Positions 1 to 5,004 of a stretch of DNA of 5,004 nucleotides are shown piece by piece. The notes under the pieces were generated by a model. It saw only the letters and a program-made list of their open reading frames with translations, was not told where the DNA came from and made no database searches. The stretch is from Candidatus Hydrogenedentota bacterium (lineage in GTDB: Bacteria; Hydrogenedentota; Hydrogenedentia; Hydrogenedentales; SLHB01), in the NCBI GenBank assembly GCA_016934125.1, contig JAFGTL010000395.1:1-5004 (forward strand), given 5' to 3'. The first letter of the stretch is position 1, and every line of letters begins with the position of its first letter. The position numbers and the translations under genes are program-made.

Positions 1-89
1 GAACCCGCGCGGGCGTGCGCTAGGGCGCGGGCGTGCGCTAGGGCGCGGGCGTGCGCTAGGGCGCGGGCGTGCGCTATGGCGCGCGGCGC
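1..89. other. GC-rich non-coding stretch downstream of gspJ
   Basis: This short stretch between the gspJ stop codon and the window edge is almost entirely taken up by the 18-bp tandem array at 7-78. The array is flanked by a perfect 10-bp palindrome, CCCGCGCGGG, at 4-13, which overlaps the first repeat, and by a degenerate GCGC-rich remnant at 79-89. Reading the minus strand I see no ATG or GTG in the stretch, so a following gene such as gspK would have to start beyond position 1. There is no hairpin followed by a T-run, so a classical intrinsic terminator is not supported. Confidence 0.7.
7..78. repeat. Four tandem copies of an 18-bp GC-rich repeat
   Basis: The unit GCGCGGGCGTGCGCTAGG occurs head to tail at 7-24, 25-42, 43-60 and 61-78. 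Copies 1-3 are identical. Copy 4 differs by one base, T for G at position 77. A degenerate piece of a further copy follows at about 79-89. Each unit has two self-complementary GCGC blocks, and copies 1-3 carry a CTAG tetranucleotide. The period is a multiple of three, and both minus-strand frames other than the TAG-containing one stay open through the array. The array lies 11 bp behind the gspJ stop codon. Its function is unknown: it could be a minisatellite formed by slippage, a structured 3' end of the operon transcript, or the start of a larger array. Confidence 0.95.
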
Positions 90-836
90 TCACAGGGCGT
101 CCTCCTCGTCTACGATCAGGGGCGTGGTCGGCCCGCGAAACGTCACCGCGGTGCGGAAGGCCGTCTCCTCGCCGTCCGCGTTGGGATCGTCGAGCATCAG
201 GGCCAGCCGGACGGCCTGGGGCACGCCGTCGCCCGCCCGGAGCCTGTCCTCGATGACGAATTGGGCATCGCTTGCCCCGTCTTCGTCGCCGCCTTCCTCC
301 TCGTCGTCGTGCTCGCGGCGGCGCACGATGGGCACCCAGCAGTACTCGAACTCGAGATCCACGACGCCCGAGGCCAGTTCGAAGGTGCGGCGCGGGCCGA
401 GTTTGACGGGCGGGGCGGCGGTGGCGGCCTGGTCGTCGGGGGGCGGCGGAATGGCGCCCTCCACAATGCGCTCTTCGCGCACCAACGCCTTGCCGCGTTG
501 ATCGGGATCGGCCTTTAGTCGATAGCGGATCCACAGGAGGCGCGCCTCGCCGCCGGATTCGACGTCCATGGGCGGCACGACGGCGTAGAACTCGAGTGAG
601 TTGTCGTCGCCTTCGAAGAGGTGGCTGGCATTGGGCGCCATGCTCTGGAGTTCGCGCTGCATGATGGCTACGGCGGTGCGGGCATCCTGGTAGGTGCGGA
701 GGTTGGCCTCGCCGATGCGCCAGAGGCGGATGGATGAACTGAACGCGACATAGACGCCGCCCATGACGACGGCGAGCAACGTGCTCGCGACGAGCAGTTC
801 GGCCAGCGTGAAGCCGCTATTGCGCTTCGGGCTCAA
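90..836 (-). CDS. gspJ: Minor pseudopilin GspJ of type II secretion
   Basis: This is a minor pseudopilin that, by family knowledge, sits in the pseudopilus tip with GspI and GspK. The prepilin signal is clear: a short basic leader (MSPKRNSG), cleavage expected after G8, then FTLAE with Glu at mature position +5 and a hydrophobic helix to about residue 30. The later segment GVPQAVRLALMLDD (204-217) resembles the C-terminal GspJ strand. I place the start at TTG 834-836 because GGAGGA lies 5 nt upstream and the resulting leader has normal length. The frame is open further upstream, to 1157, but that part is a shadow of gspI. At 248 residues it is longer than most GspJ proteins, apparently because of a proline/alanine stretch (about 130-143) and an acidic insert (175-190). 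It overlaps the gspI end by 20 nt, implying translational coupling. Confidence 0.9.
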   Translation of the reverse strand: MSPKRNSGFTLAELLVASTLLAVVMGGVYVAFSSSIRLWRIGEANLRTYQDARTAVAIMQRELQSMAPNASHLFEGDDNSLEFYAVVPPMDVESGGEARLLWIRYRLKADPDQRGKALVREERIVEGAIPPPPDDQAATAAPPVKLGPRRTFELASGVVDLEFEYCWVPIVRRREHDDEEEGGDEDGASDAQFVIEDRLRAGDGVPQAVRLALMLDDPNADGEETAFRTAVTFRGPTTPLIVDEEDAL

Positions 837-1299
837 AGGGATCCTCCGGCTCGATGTAGAGCTTGTCGGGGGCGATGAGTGTTTCGAGGTGGCGCTCGAA
901 GGCGACGCCGGCCCGCGTCCAGCGGATGGTGGCCGAGATCTTGCCGAGGTACGGGACGGGGAGTTCGAAGTCATCGCGCGCGGCCAAGGGCAAGCCGCCC
1001 GGGAGCGGGGGCACGGGCACGTCGACTCTGGTGACGGCCCACTCCCATGAGAATCGCGGGAACTCGTCGCCGAAGGTGCCGGACTCGGAGGCCCCGTCTT
1101 CGAGGACGGGCTCGAGTTCCAGCTCCGCCACGAGGTGGTCGAGGAGGAACCGGGCATGGGTGTAGTCGCGTGCCTGGGCGCGTGTGACGAGGGACTCGTG
1201 AACGGCGCGGTTGACGGCGATGATGCCGATGCTGAGCACCATGAGCGCGACGAGGGTTTCGAGCAGGATCCATCCGTCTCTGTGCCCGCGGGCGTTCAT
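817..1299 (-). CDS. gspI: Minor pseudopilin GspI of type II secretion
   Basis: This 160-residue protein matches GspI in length, position and layout. The leader MNARGHRDG ends in Gly9. The mature protein would begin WILLETLVALMVL, with Glu14 at mature position +5 and a hydrophobic helix to about residue 30. Downstream, FSWEW (83-87) and the ISATIRW...RHLETLI block (121-142) fit the GspI globular domain. In the family, GspI is the core of the tip trimer with GspJ and GspK. The start is ATG 1297-1299, overlapping the gspH stop as ATGA, with GAGGTGG at 1307-1313 giving 7-nt spacing. An upstream extension of the same frame to 1563 is arginine- and proline-rich and reads like antisense of gspH coding, so I reject it. 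Trp at mature position +1 is odd, since this position is usually Phe or Met. The C-terminal tail is acidic and proline-containing (PEDPFEPEAQ). Confidence 0.93.
   Translation of the reverse strand: MNARGHRDGWILLETLVALMVLSIGIIAVNRAVHESLVTRAQARDYTHARFLLDHLVAELELEPVLEDGASESGTFGDEFPRFSWEWAVTRVDVPVPPLPGGLPLAARDDFELPVPYLGKISATIRWTRAGVAFERHLETLIAPDKLYIEPEDPFEPEAQ
842..847 (-). promoter_or_regulatory. Shine-Dalgarno sequence that fixes the gspJ TTG start
   Basis: On the minus strand GGAGGA is followed after 5 nt by TTG (836-834), which opens the leader MSPKRNSG directly before the FTLAE prepilin motif. No ATG or GTG lies at a comparable position, and the next in-frame ATG upstream (about 974) would add a leader of more than 50 residues. 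The site lies inside the last codons of gspI. Confidence 0.75.
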
Positions 1300-1814
1300 G
1301 GCTCGTCCACCTCGAGTTGGCCGAGCCGCCCTTTGGTGTCGATGGTGGTGGTTTCGCCGGGGCCGCGGGAGAGCTTGACGGTGGCGTAGTCGCAGGCGCC
1401 GGTGGCGTAGAAGGCGATGAAATGGGCCTCGCGGTCGCGGTCGTTCCGGGCGTGCGAGCCCCGCAACGACAGGCCTTCGGGGAGCAGGCGCCGGCCCCCG
1501 TACTCGGGGACGTCCTCGAAGACCTTTTCGCCGTCCTGGATGGCGGCGAGCCGCATGAGCCAATAGGCGCCGGTGTCGTAGTCCATGTAGAACCGATACT
1601 CGGTGGCGTGCGAGATGGCGCGCTCCTGGGCGAACTTCATGAGCGCAACGAAATCGCGGGTGGCGCGATCCGTGCGCACCCAGGTGAGCGATCCCTGATA
1701 CAGGGGCACAACCACGCCCAACATGAGGGCGAGGATCGTCATCACGACGATCAACTCGATGAGCGTGAAGCCGTGTCGGCCCGGTTCGGCCCTATGTGGT
1801 GCGACGGGAGCCAT
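1296..1814 (-). CDS. gspH: Minor pseudopilin GspH of type II secretion
   Basis: A 172-residue pseudopilin with a 15-residue leader ending RHG, then FTLIELIVVMTILALMLG, which carries Glu20 at mature position +5 and the membrane helix (about 16-38). The C-terminal IAFYATGACDYATVKL block (133-148) resembles the GspH strand that usually reads F-x-P-x-G. By family knowledge GspH is a minor pseudopilin linking the tip complex to the GspG shaft. The start is ATG 1812-1814. There is no other ATG, GTG or TTG between it and the cleavage site. A strong GAGGAGGG (1827-1834) lies 12 nt upstream, somewhat far for ideal use. It follows gspG by 36 nt and ends in the ATGA overlap with gspI. A FimT-like type IV pilus protein shares this fold, but the gspG/I/J neighbours favour GspH. 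Confidence 0.9.
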   Translation of the reverse strand: MAPVAPHRAEPGRHGFTLIELIVVMTILALMLGVVVPLYQGSLTWVRTDRATRDFVALMKFAQERAISHATEYRFYMDYDTGAYWLMRLAAIQDGEKVFEDVPEYGGRRLLPEGLSLRGSHARNDRDREAHFIAFYATGACDYATVKLSRGPGETTTIDTKGRLGQLEVDEP

Positions 1815-1850
1815 GGAAATCCGCTGCCCTCCTCACCAATGCGGCCCGGC

Positions 1851-2225
1851 TCACTCGTCCCACACGGAGAGATCGTCGGGTGTGCCGTCCTGCCCGTCGA
1901 CGCCCCGGGAGTAGAGGTCGTACTTGTTCGTCTTGCCGGGATAGCGGAAGATGTACGCGTTGCCCCAGGGGTCTTTCTTGAGCTGAACGACATAGCTCTT
2001 GTCTTTGCTGACGAGGTCGTCGAGCGATTTTGGATACTGATCGTTGTGTTCGAGCGCGTAGGCCTCGACGGCCTTCTGATACACAGACAAGTCGGCCTTG
2101 ACGCGCACCTCGCGGGCTTCCGTGCCGCGGCCGGCCACGCTGAACGTCACCATCCCCGCGAGCACGCCGATGATCACCATGACGAGGATGAGTTCCAGCA
2201 GGGTGAATCCGCCGTTTCTATTCAT
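1851..2225 (-). CDS. gspG: Major pseudopilin GspG of type II secretion
   Basis: This is the shaft subunit of the pseudopilus. The leader MNRNGG (cleavage after G6) precedes FTLLELILVMVIIGVLAG, with Glu11 at mature position +5 and the N-terminal membrane/assembly helix (7-30). The helix runs on to YALEHNDQYP (56-65), the usual GspG N-x-x-YP landmark. The signature DPWGN (85-89) and YDLYS (102-106) lead to the acidic loop DGQDGTPDD (110-118), corresponding to the calcium-binding loop of GspG, and a final W122. The mature protein would be 118 residues, compact for the family. I chose ATG 2223-2225 over ATG 2235-2237 because GGAGG (2231-2235) lies 5 nt upstream of the former. The upstream ATG would consume that ribosome site and has no good one of its own. 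It lies 51 nt after gspF and 36 nt before gspH. Confidence 0.95.
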   Translation of the reverse strand: MNRNGGFTLLELILVMVIIGVLAGMVTFSVAGRGTEAREVRVKADLSVYQKAVEAYALEHNDQYPKSLDDLVSKDKSYVVQLKKDPWGNAYIFRYPGKTNKYDLYSRGVDGQDGTPDDLSVWDE

Positions 2226-2227
2226 AA

Positions 2228-2235
2228 CCACCTCC
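2228..2235 (-). promoter_or_regulatory. Strong Shine-Dalgarno sequence that fixes the gspG start
   Basis: On the minus strand GGAGGTGG precedes ATG 2225-2223, with 5 nt between GGAGG and the start codon. This makes the 124-residue form of GspG, with a normal 6-residue leader, more likely than the form starting at 2237. It is the best-placed ribosome site in the window apart from those of gspI and gspJ, which fits the need for abundant GspG. Confidence 0.8.
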
Positions 2236-2276
2236 ATGAAGTAGCCGATCGACCTCTTGTTATCGTTTGGAGCGCC

Positions 2277-3488
2277 TTACACCACCGTTGCGCTGAGCGT
2301 AAGCATGGGGAGCAACATGGCAATCACCAGGAATCCGACGGTAACGCCCATGGCGACGATGAGAATGGGTTCGAGGAGGGAGGTCGCCGCTTTGACGGCC
2401 CGATCCACCTCGACGTCGTAGGCGTCCGCCATGCGTTTGGTGACGGCGCCGATCCGGCCGCTCTCCTCGCCGACGGCGAACATGTTGATCACCATGGGCG
2501 GGAAGTATTCGCACTGGCGGAGGCCGGCGCTGACGCTGTCGCCCTCGGCGACGCGGGCCTGGACGATGGCCACCTCGCTGGCCACGGCTTTGTTGCCGAG
2601 GGTTTCGACGGTGATGTTGAGCGCCGTCAGGATGGGCACGCCGTTGTCGAGCAGGGTGCCGAGGGTGCGGGCGAACTGGGCCATGACGTACTTCTGGACG
2701 ACGTTCCTGACGACGGGCACGCGCAGCATGGCCCTGTCGAGTTGCAGCCGGCCCGCCTCGCTCCGGGCATAGGAGATGAAGCCGAGCGCCAGCAGGGCGA
2801 CGCCGATCAGAACGGCCCACCAGAACCGGCCCATGAACTCGCAGAACGACATGACGATCTTGGTTTGCCAGGGAAGCGACGCCTGGAAGTCCTCGAATAC
2901 GGCGCTGAACTTGGGAAACACGAAGGACACAAGGATGAAGATCGCGATGGTGCTCATGAGCATGAGGAACGCGGGGTAGATCATGGCGGACACGGCCTTG
3001 CCGCGGAGTTCCTCGTCCTGTTCGCCGTAGGCGACGATGCGCCACAGGACTTCATCGAGCATGCCGCCCGATTCGCCGGCGTGGATCATGCTGCAGCACA
3101 GGGCCGGGAACAGTCTCGGGTGGCGCCTGAGGGCCTCGGCGAAGGTGGCGCCCTTCTGGACGTCGTCGCGCAACTGGTCGATCACGGCGGCCAGTTTGGG
3201 ATTGGCCGTTTGCTCGACGAGGGTGGACAGGGCCCGGGTAAGGGGCATGCCGGATTCGTACAGGTTGGCGAGCTGACGGAAGAAGGTGTTGCGGTCTTTG
3301 AGACGCACGCGGACAAGGGCTTGGCGGATCACATCGCCGCGGCGCTCGCCGGTGTACTCTTCGATGGCGATGGGGAAGTATCCCATGTCGCGGAGCCGGG
3401 CGAGGGCGGCACGCTCGCTCTCCGCCTCGAGCACGCCCGAGCTGTGATCGCCGGGCGCCTTCTTCACCTCATACCGATACTGGGGCAT
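2277..3488 (-). CDS. gspF: Type II secretion inner-membrane platform protein GspF
   Basis: A 403-residue polytopic platform protein, the usual length for GspF. It begins MPQYRYEVKK with the LEAES...ARLRDMGYFPI segment (20-40) typical of the N-terminus. Two related cytoplasmic helical domains follow: about 65-165, with the AGESGGMLDEVL motif (137-148), and about 265-370, with the matching GEESGRIGAVTKRMADAY (340-357). Membrane segments are at about 168-192, 222-240 and 371-395, giving the N-in arrangement known for GspF/PilC. It is thought to couple GspE ATP hydrolysis to insertion of GspG into the pseudopilus. ATG 3486-3488 lies 20 nt before the end of gspE, so translation is probably coupled. 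PilC of type IV pili is a close relative, but the pseudopilin neighbours support GspF. The adjacent C131-C132 pair is visible but of unknown meaning. Confidence 0.96.
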   Translation of the reverse strand: MPQYRYEVKKAPGDHSSGVLEAESERAALARLRDMGYFPIAIEEYTGERRGDVIRQALVRVRLKDRNTFFRQLANLYESGMPLTRALSTLVEQTANPKLAAVIDQLRDDVQKGATFAEALRRHPRLFPALCCSMIHAGESGGMLDEVLWRIVAYGEQDEELRGKAVSAMIYPAFLMLMSTIAIFILVSFVFPKFSAVFEDFQASLPWQTKIVMSFCEFMGRFWWAVLIGVALLALGFISYARSEAGRLQLDRAMLRVPVVRNVVQKYVMAQFARTLGTLLDNGVPILTALNITVETLGNKAVASEVAIVQARVAEGDSVSAGLRQCEYFPPMVINMFAVGEESGRIGAVTKRMADAYDVEVDRAVKAATSLLEPILIVAMGVTVGFLVIAMLLPMLTLSATVV

Positions 3489-5004
3489 CGCCCTTCGGAA
3501 TCGTGGATTCCGCCTCCTCGGAGCCTGTGATGTCGGACTCGCTCGTCACGCGCAGCACTTCCTCGAACGTGGTGTCGCCACGGCGGATGCGCTGCCACCC
3601 CGACTCGCGCAGCGTGCGCATGCCGAGTTGGCAGGCCTTGCGTTTGATCGCCGTCGAGGGCTGCCGCTGCACGGTGAGTTCCTTGATCGCGTTCGAGAAG
3701 GGCAGGATCTCGTAGATGGCGACGCGGCCCCGGTATCCGGTGTTGCGGCAGGCCTCGCATCCACGCGCCCGCCGGAAGGCCGCCCCGGCGGGGACGGCGT
3801 CGGGCGCGACGCCCATCTGGGCGAGGAGGGCCGCATCGGGCTGGAAGTCCTCGGCGCAGGCCGGGCACAGCCGACGCACCAGGCGCTGGGCGATGGAGGC
3901 CACGACGGTGCTGGCGATGAGGAACGGCTCGACGCCCATGTCCGTCAGGCGGGTGACGGCGCCGGCCGCATCGTTGGTGTGGAGCGTGCTGAACACGAGG
4001 TGCCCGGTGAGGCTGGACTGAACGGCCATTTCGGCGGTCTCGATGTCGCGGATCTCGCCGACGAGCATGATGTCGGGATCGTGGCGGAGCATGGAGCGGA
4101 GGGCCGTCGCGAAGGTGAATCCGATCTGGGGCAACACCTGCATCTGGGTGATGCCGTTGAGCTGATACTCGATGGGATCTTCGATGGTGATGATCTTGTG
4201 TTCAAGCCGGTTGAGCTTGTTGAGGGCGGCATACAACGTGGTGGTCTTGCCGCTCCCCGTCGGGCCGGTGAGCAGGATCATGCCGTTCGGCCGGTTGAGG
4301 AATCCGTTCAGGGCCTCGAGGTCTTCGGGCAGGAACCCGAGGGATTCGAGGGGCATGAACATGGAGGATCGGTTCAGGATGCGCAGGTTGACGGTTTCGC
4401 CGTAGGGCGTCGGCAGCACCGACACGCGCAGATCGAACTGTTCCTCGCCGAGGGCGGCGCGGATCTTGCCGTCTTGGGGCAGGCGCTTCTCGGCGATGTT
4501 CAGGTTGGCCATGATTTTGATGCGGGACACGATGGCCGGCTGGAGGCCGCGGATCGAGGCCGGTGTCGGCACGGCGTGCAGCACGCCGTCGATACGGTAG
4601 CGCACGCGAAGCTGATCCTCGAAGGGTTCGAGGTGGACGTCGGTGGAGTCGGTTCGGATGGCCTCGGACAGGAGTTCGTTGACGAACTTGATGATGGAGG
4701 CATCGATGCGTTCGTCGCCGAGGTCGGCGCCGGCCACGGCGCTGTCGAGGGCAACCACGCCGGCGCCTCCGTCGGCGCCGCTGAGGATCTTCTCGACGGT
4801 GTCGGCGCCGACGCCGTAGAGGGCCTTGATGGCGCGCTGGATTTCACCGGGCGTGGCAACTACGGCCTCGAGCCGCCGCTTCAGGACGAGGCGGATATCG
4901 TCGAGGAGTTGGGCGTTGAGCGGATCGCTGATGGCGACGACAAGAACGCCGTTCCGTTCCTGGATGGGGACGAAGCCGTAATGCGTGGCGAACCGGGCGG
5001 GCAC
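3469..5004 (-). CDS. gspE: Type II secretion assembly ATPase GspE (5' partial)
   Basis: This is the hexameric cytoplasmic ATPase that powers pseudopilus growth. The frame runs off the window edge. The GTG at 5002-5004 is unlikely to be the start, because the visible protein begins in mid-domain (ARFATHYGFVPI, then VAISDPLN, the GspE/MshE-type N domain), so several dozen N-terminal residues are missing. Positions are counted from that codon. TDVHLEP (121-127) and RLPQDGK (174-180) open the core domain. Walker A GPTGSGKT is at 247-254 (K253), the Asp box ITIEDPIEY at 272-280, Walker B with LVGEIRD at 314-320 and the His box TGHLVFSTLHTND at 333-345. The zinc-type tetracysteine is C380, C383, C416 and C419. 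All key residues are present. A polar tail of about 20 residues follows the usual EEVLRVT end. It overlaps gspF by 20 nt. A PilB-like role is possible, but the neighbours argue for T2SS. Confidence 0.96.
   Translation of the reverse strand: MPARFATHYGFVPIQERNGVLVVAISDPLNAQLLDDIRLVLKRRLEAVVATPGEIQRAIKALYGVGADTVEKILSGADGGAGVVALDSAVAGADLGDERIDASIIKFVNELLSEAIRTDSTDVHLEPFEDQLRVRYRIDGVLHAVPTPASIRGLQPAIVSRIKIMANLNIAEKRLPQDGKIRAALGEEQFDLRVSVLPTPYGETVNLRILNRSSMFMPLESLGFLPEDLEALNGFLNRPNGMILLTGPTGSGKTTTLYAALNKLNRLEHKIITIEDPIEYQLNGITQMQVLPQIGFTFATALRSMLRHDPDIMLVGEIRDIETAEMAVQSSLTGHLVFSTLHTNDAAGAVTRLTDMGVEPFLIASTVVASIAQRLVRRLCPACAEDFQPDAALLAQMGVAPDAVPAGAAFRRARGCEACRNTGYRGRVAIYEILPFSNAIKELTVQRQPSTAIKRKACQLGMRTLRESGWQRIRRGDTTFEEVLRVTSESDITGSEEAESTIPKGDAPVSV
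3496..3512 (-). promoter_or_regulatory. Perfect 7-bp hairpin between a strong Shine-Dalgarno and the gspF start
   Basis: The arms CGGAATC and GATTCCG are perfectly complementary around a 3-nt loop (CAC on the mRNA). GAGGAGG lies immediately upstream of the hairpin (3513-3519), and AAGGGCG (3489-3495) separates it from the gspF ATG. Read linearly, GAGGAGG is 24 nt from the start, too far for normal use. With the hairpin folded, the spacing becomes 7 nt. The nearer AAGGG is a weak, closely spaced alternative. All of this lies within the last codons of gspE. The inverted repeat is seen directly; its role is inferred. Confidence 0.45.

Noticed and set aside
7..78. CRISPR array
   Set aside because: The 18-bp units abut with no spacers, so this is a simple tandem repeat.
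1..89. Intrinsic terminator for the operon
   Set aside because: The GC-rich palindromes are not followed by a T-run on the minus strand. A terminator may lie beyond the window.
69..518. Plus-strand frames starting in or beside the repeat array (from 69 and 76)
   Set aside because: They run antisense to gspJ. One uses an ATG created by the single-base change in repeat copy 4. No family features or ribosome sites were seen.
90..1157. Long form of gspJ starting at 1157
   Set aside because: The first 107 codons are Ser/Pro/Arg-rich shadow of gspI. A prepilin cannot carry such a leader before its FTLAE motif.
817..1563. Long form of gspI starting 88 codons upstream
   Set aside because: The extra part is Arg/Pro/His-rich shadow of gspH. 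ATG 1299 has a good SD, an ATGA coupling and a normal 9-residue prepilin leader.
1869..1896. Shortened GspG calcium loop as an anomaly
   Set aside because: A DG-x-x-GTxDD loop is a common form in GspG outside the classical proteobacterial sequences, so it is not unusual.
2226..2276. Promoter or attenuator in the gspF-gspG gap
   Set aside because: The gap is only 51 nt. I could not see a convincing -35/-10 pair or a stem-loop, and the only clear signal is the gspG ribosome site.
1317..3530. Very long plus-strand open frame (737 codons) antisense to gspH, gspG and most of gspF
   Set aside because: It mirrors well-supported genes in GC-rich DNA, where stops are rare on the opposite strand. Its composition (His, Asp, Gly, Glu, Ala) is antisense-like, it shows no domain or membrane motif, and I saw no convincing ribosome site.
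1..5004. A previously undescribed system
   Set aside because: All coding capacity is explained by a standard gspE-F-G-H-I-J cluster. No foreign, toxin, defence or mobile-element gene is visible.

Overview
The window holds one minus-strand operon encoding the assembly ATPase, inner-membrane platform and pseudopilins of a type II secretion system (T2SS). Read in transcription order, from high to low coordinates, the genes are gspE (5' end cut off by the window edge), gspF, gspG, gspH, gspI and gspJ. This is the canonical gspE-F-G-H-I-J order. Every gene is intact apart from the edge truncation, and the plus strand carries no convincing gene.

The DNA is clearly GC-rich, which is why long spurious reading frames lie opposite the real genes. 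A T2SS implies a diderm (Gram-negative-type) bacterium. The window has no taxonomic marker. The style of the proteins (short GspG with a DGQDGTPDD loop, extended GspJ) does not look like classical enterobacterial Gsp and would fit a non-proteobacterial or deltaproteobacterial-type lineage, but that is an impression only.

Layout: 3469-5004 gspE; 2277-3488 gspF, overlapping gspE by 20 nt; a 51-nt gap; 1851-2225 gspG, the major pseudopilin; a 36-nt gap; 1296-1814 gspH; 817-1299 gspI, joined to gspH by an ATGA overlap; 90-836 gspJ, which probably starts at TTG and overlaps gspI by 20 nt. After gspJ comes a GC-rich array of four 18-bp tandem repeats (7-78) that continues to near the window edge. 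gspK would be the expected next gene, but no start for it lies in 1-89. No promoter or terminator was seen, and the tight packing suggests one transcript with translational coupling.

How the parts work together, from family knowledge: GspE hydrolyses ATP in the cytoplasm and drives the GspF platform. The platform lifts GspG subunits, after prepilin-peptidase cleavage at G^F/W, into a periplasmic pseudopilus capped by the minor pseudopilins H, I and J. The pseudopilus pushes folded cargo through the GspD secretin. GspD, GspC, GspK-M and the peptidase are not in the window.

I found no previously undescribed system. The points most worth a second look are the 18-bp array just behind gspJ, whose in-frame continuation reads LAHARA repeats, and a perfect hairpin between a strong Shine-Dalgarno (SD) sequence and the gspF start. 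The others are the gspJ TTG start, an acidic insert in GspJ and a Trp at mature position +1 of GspI.
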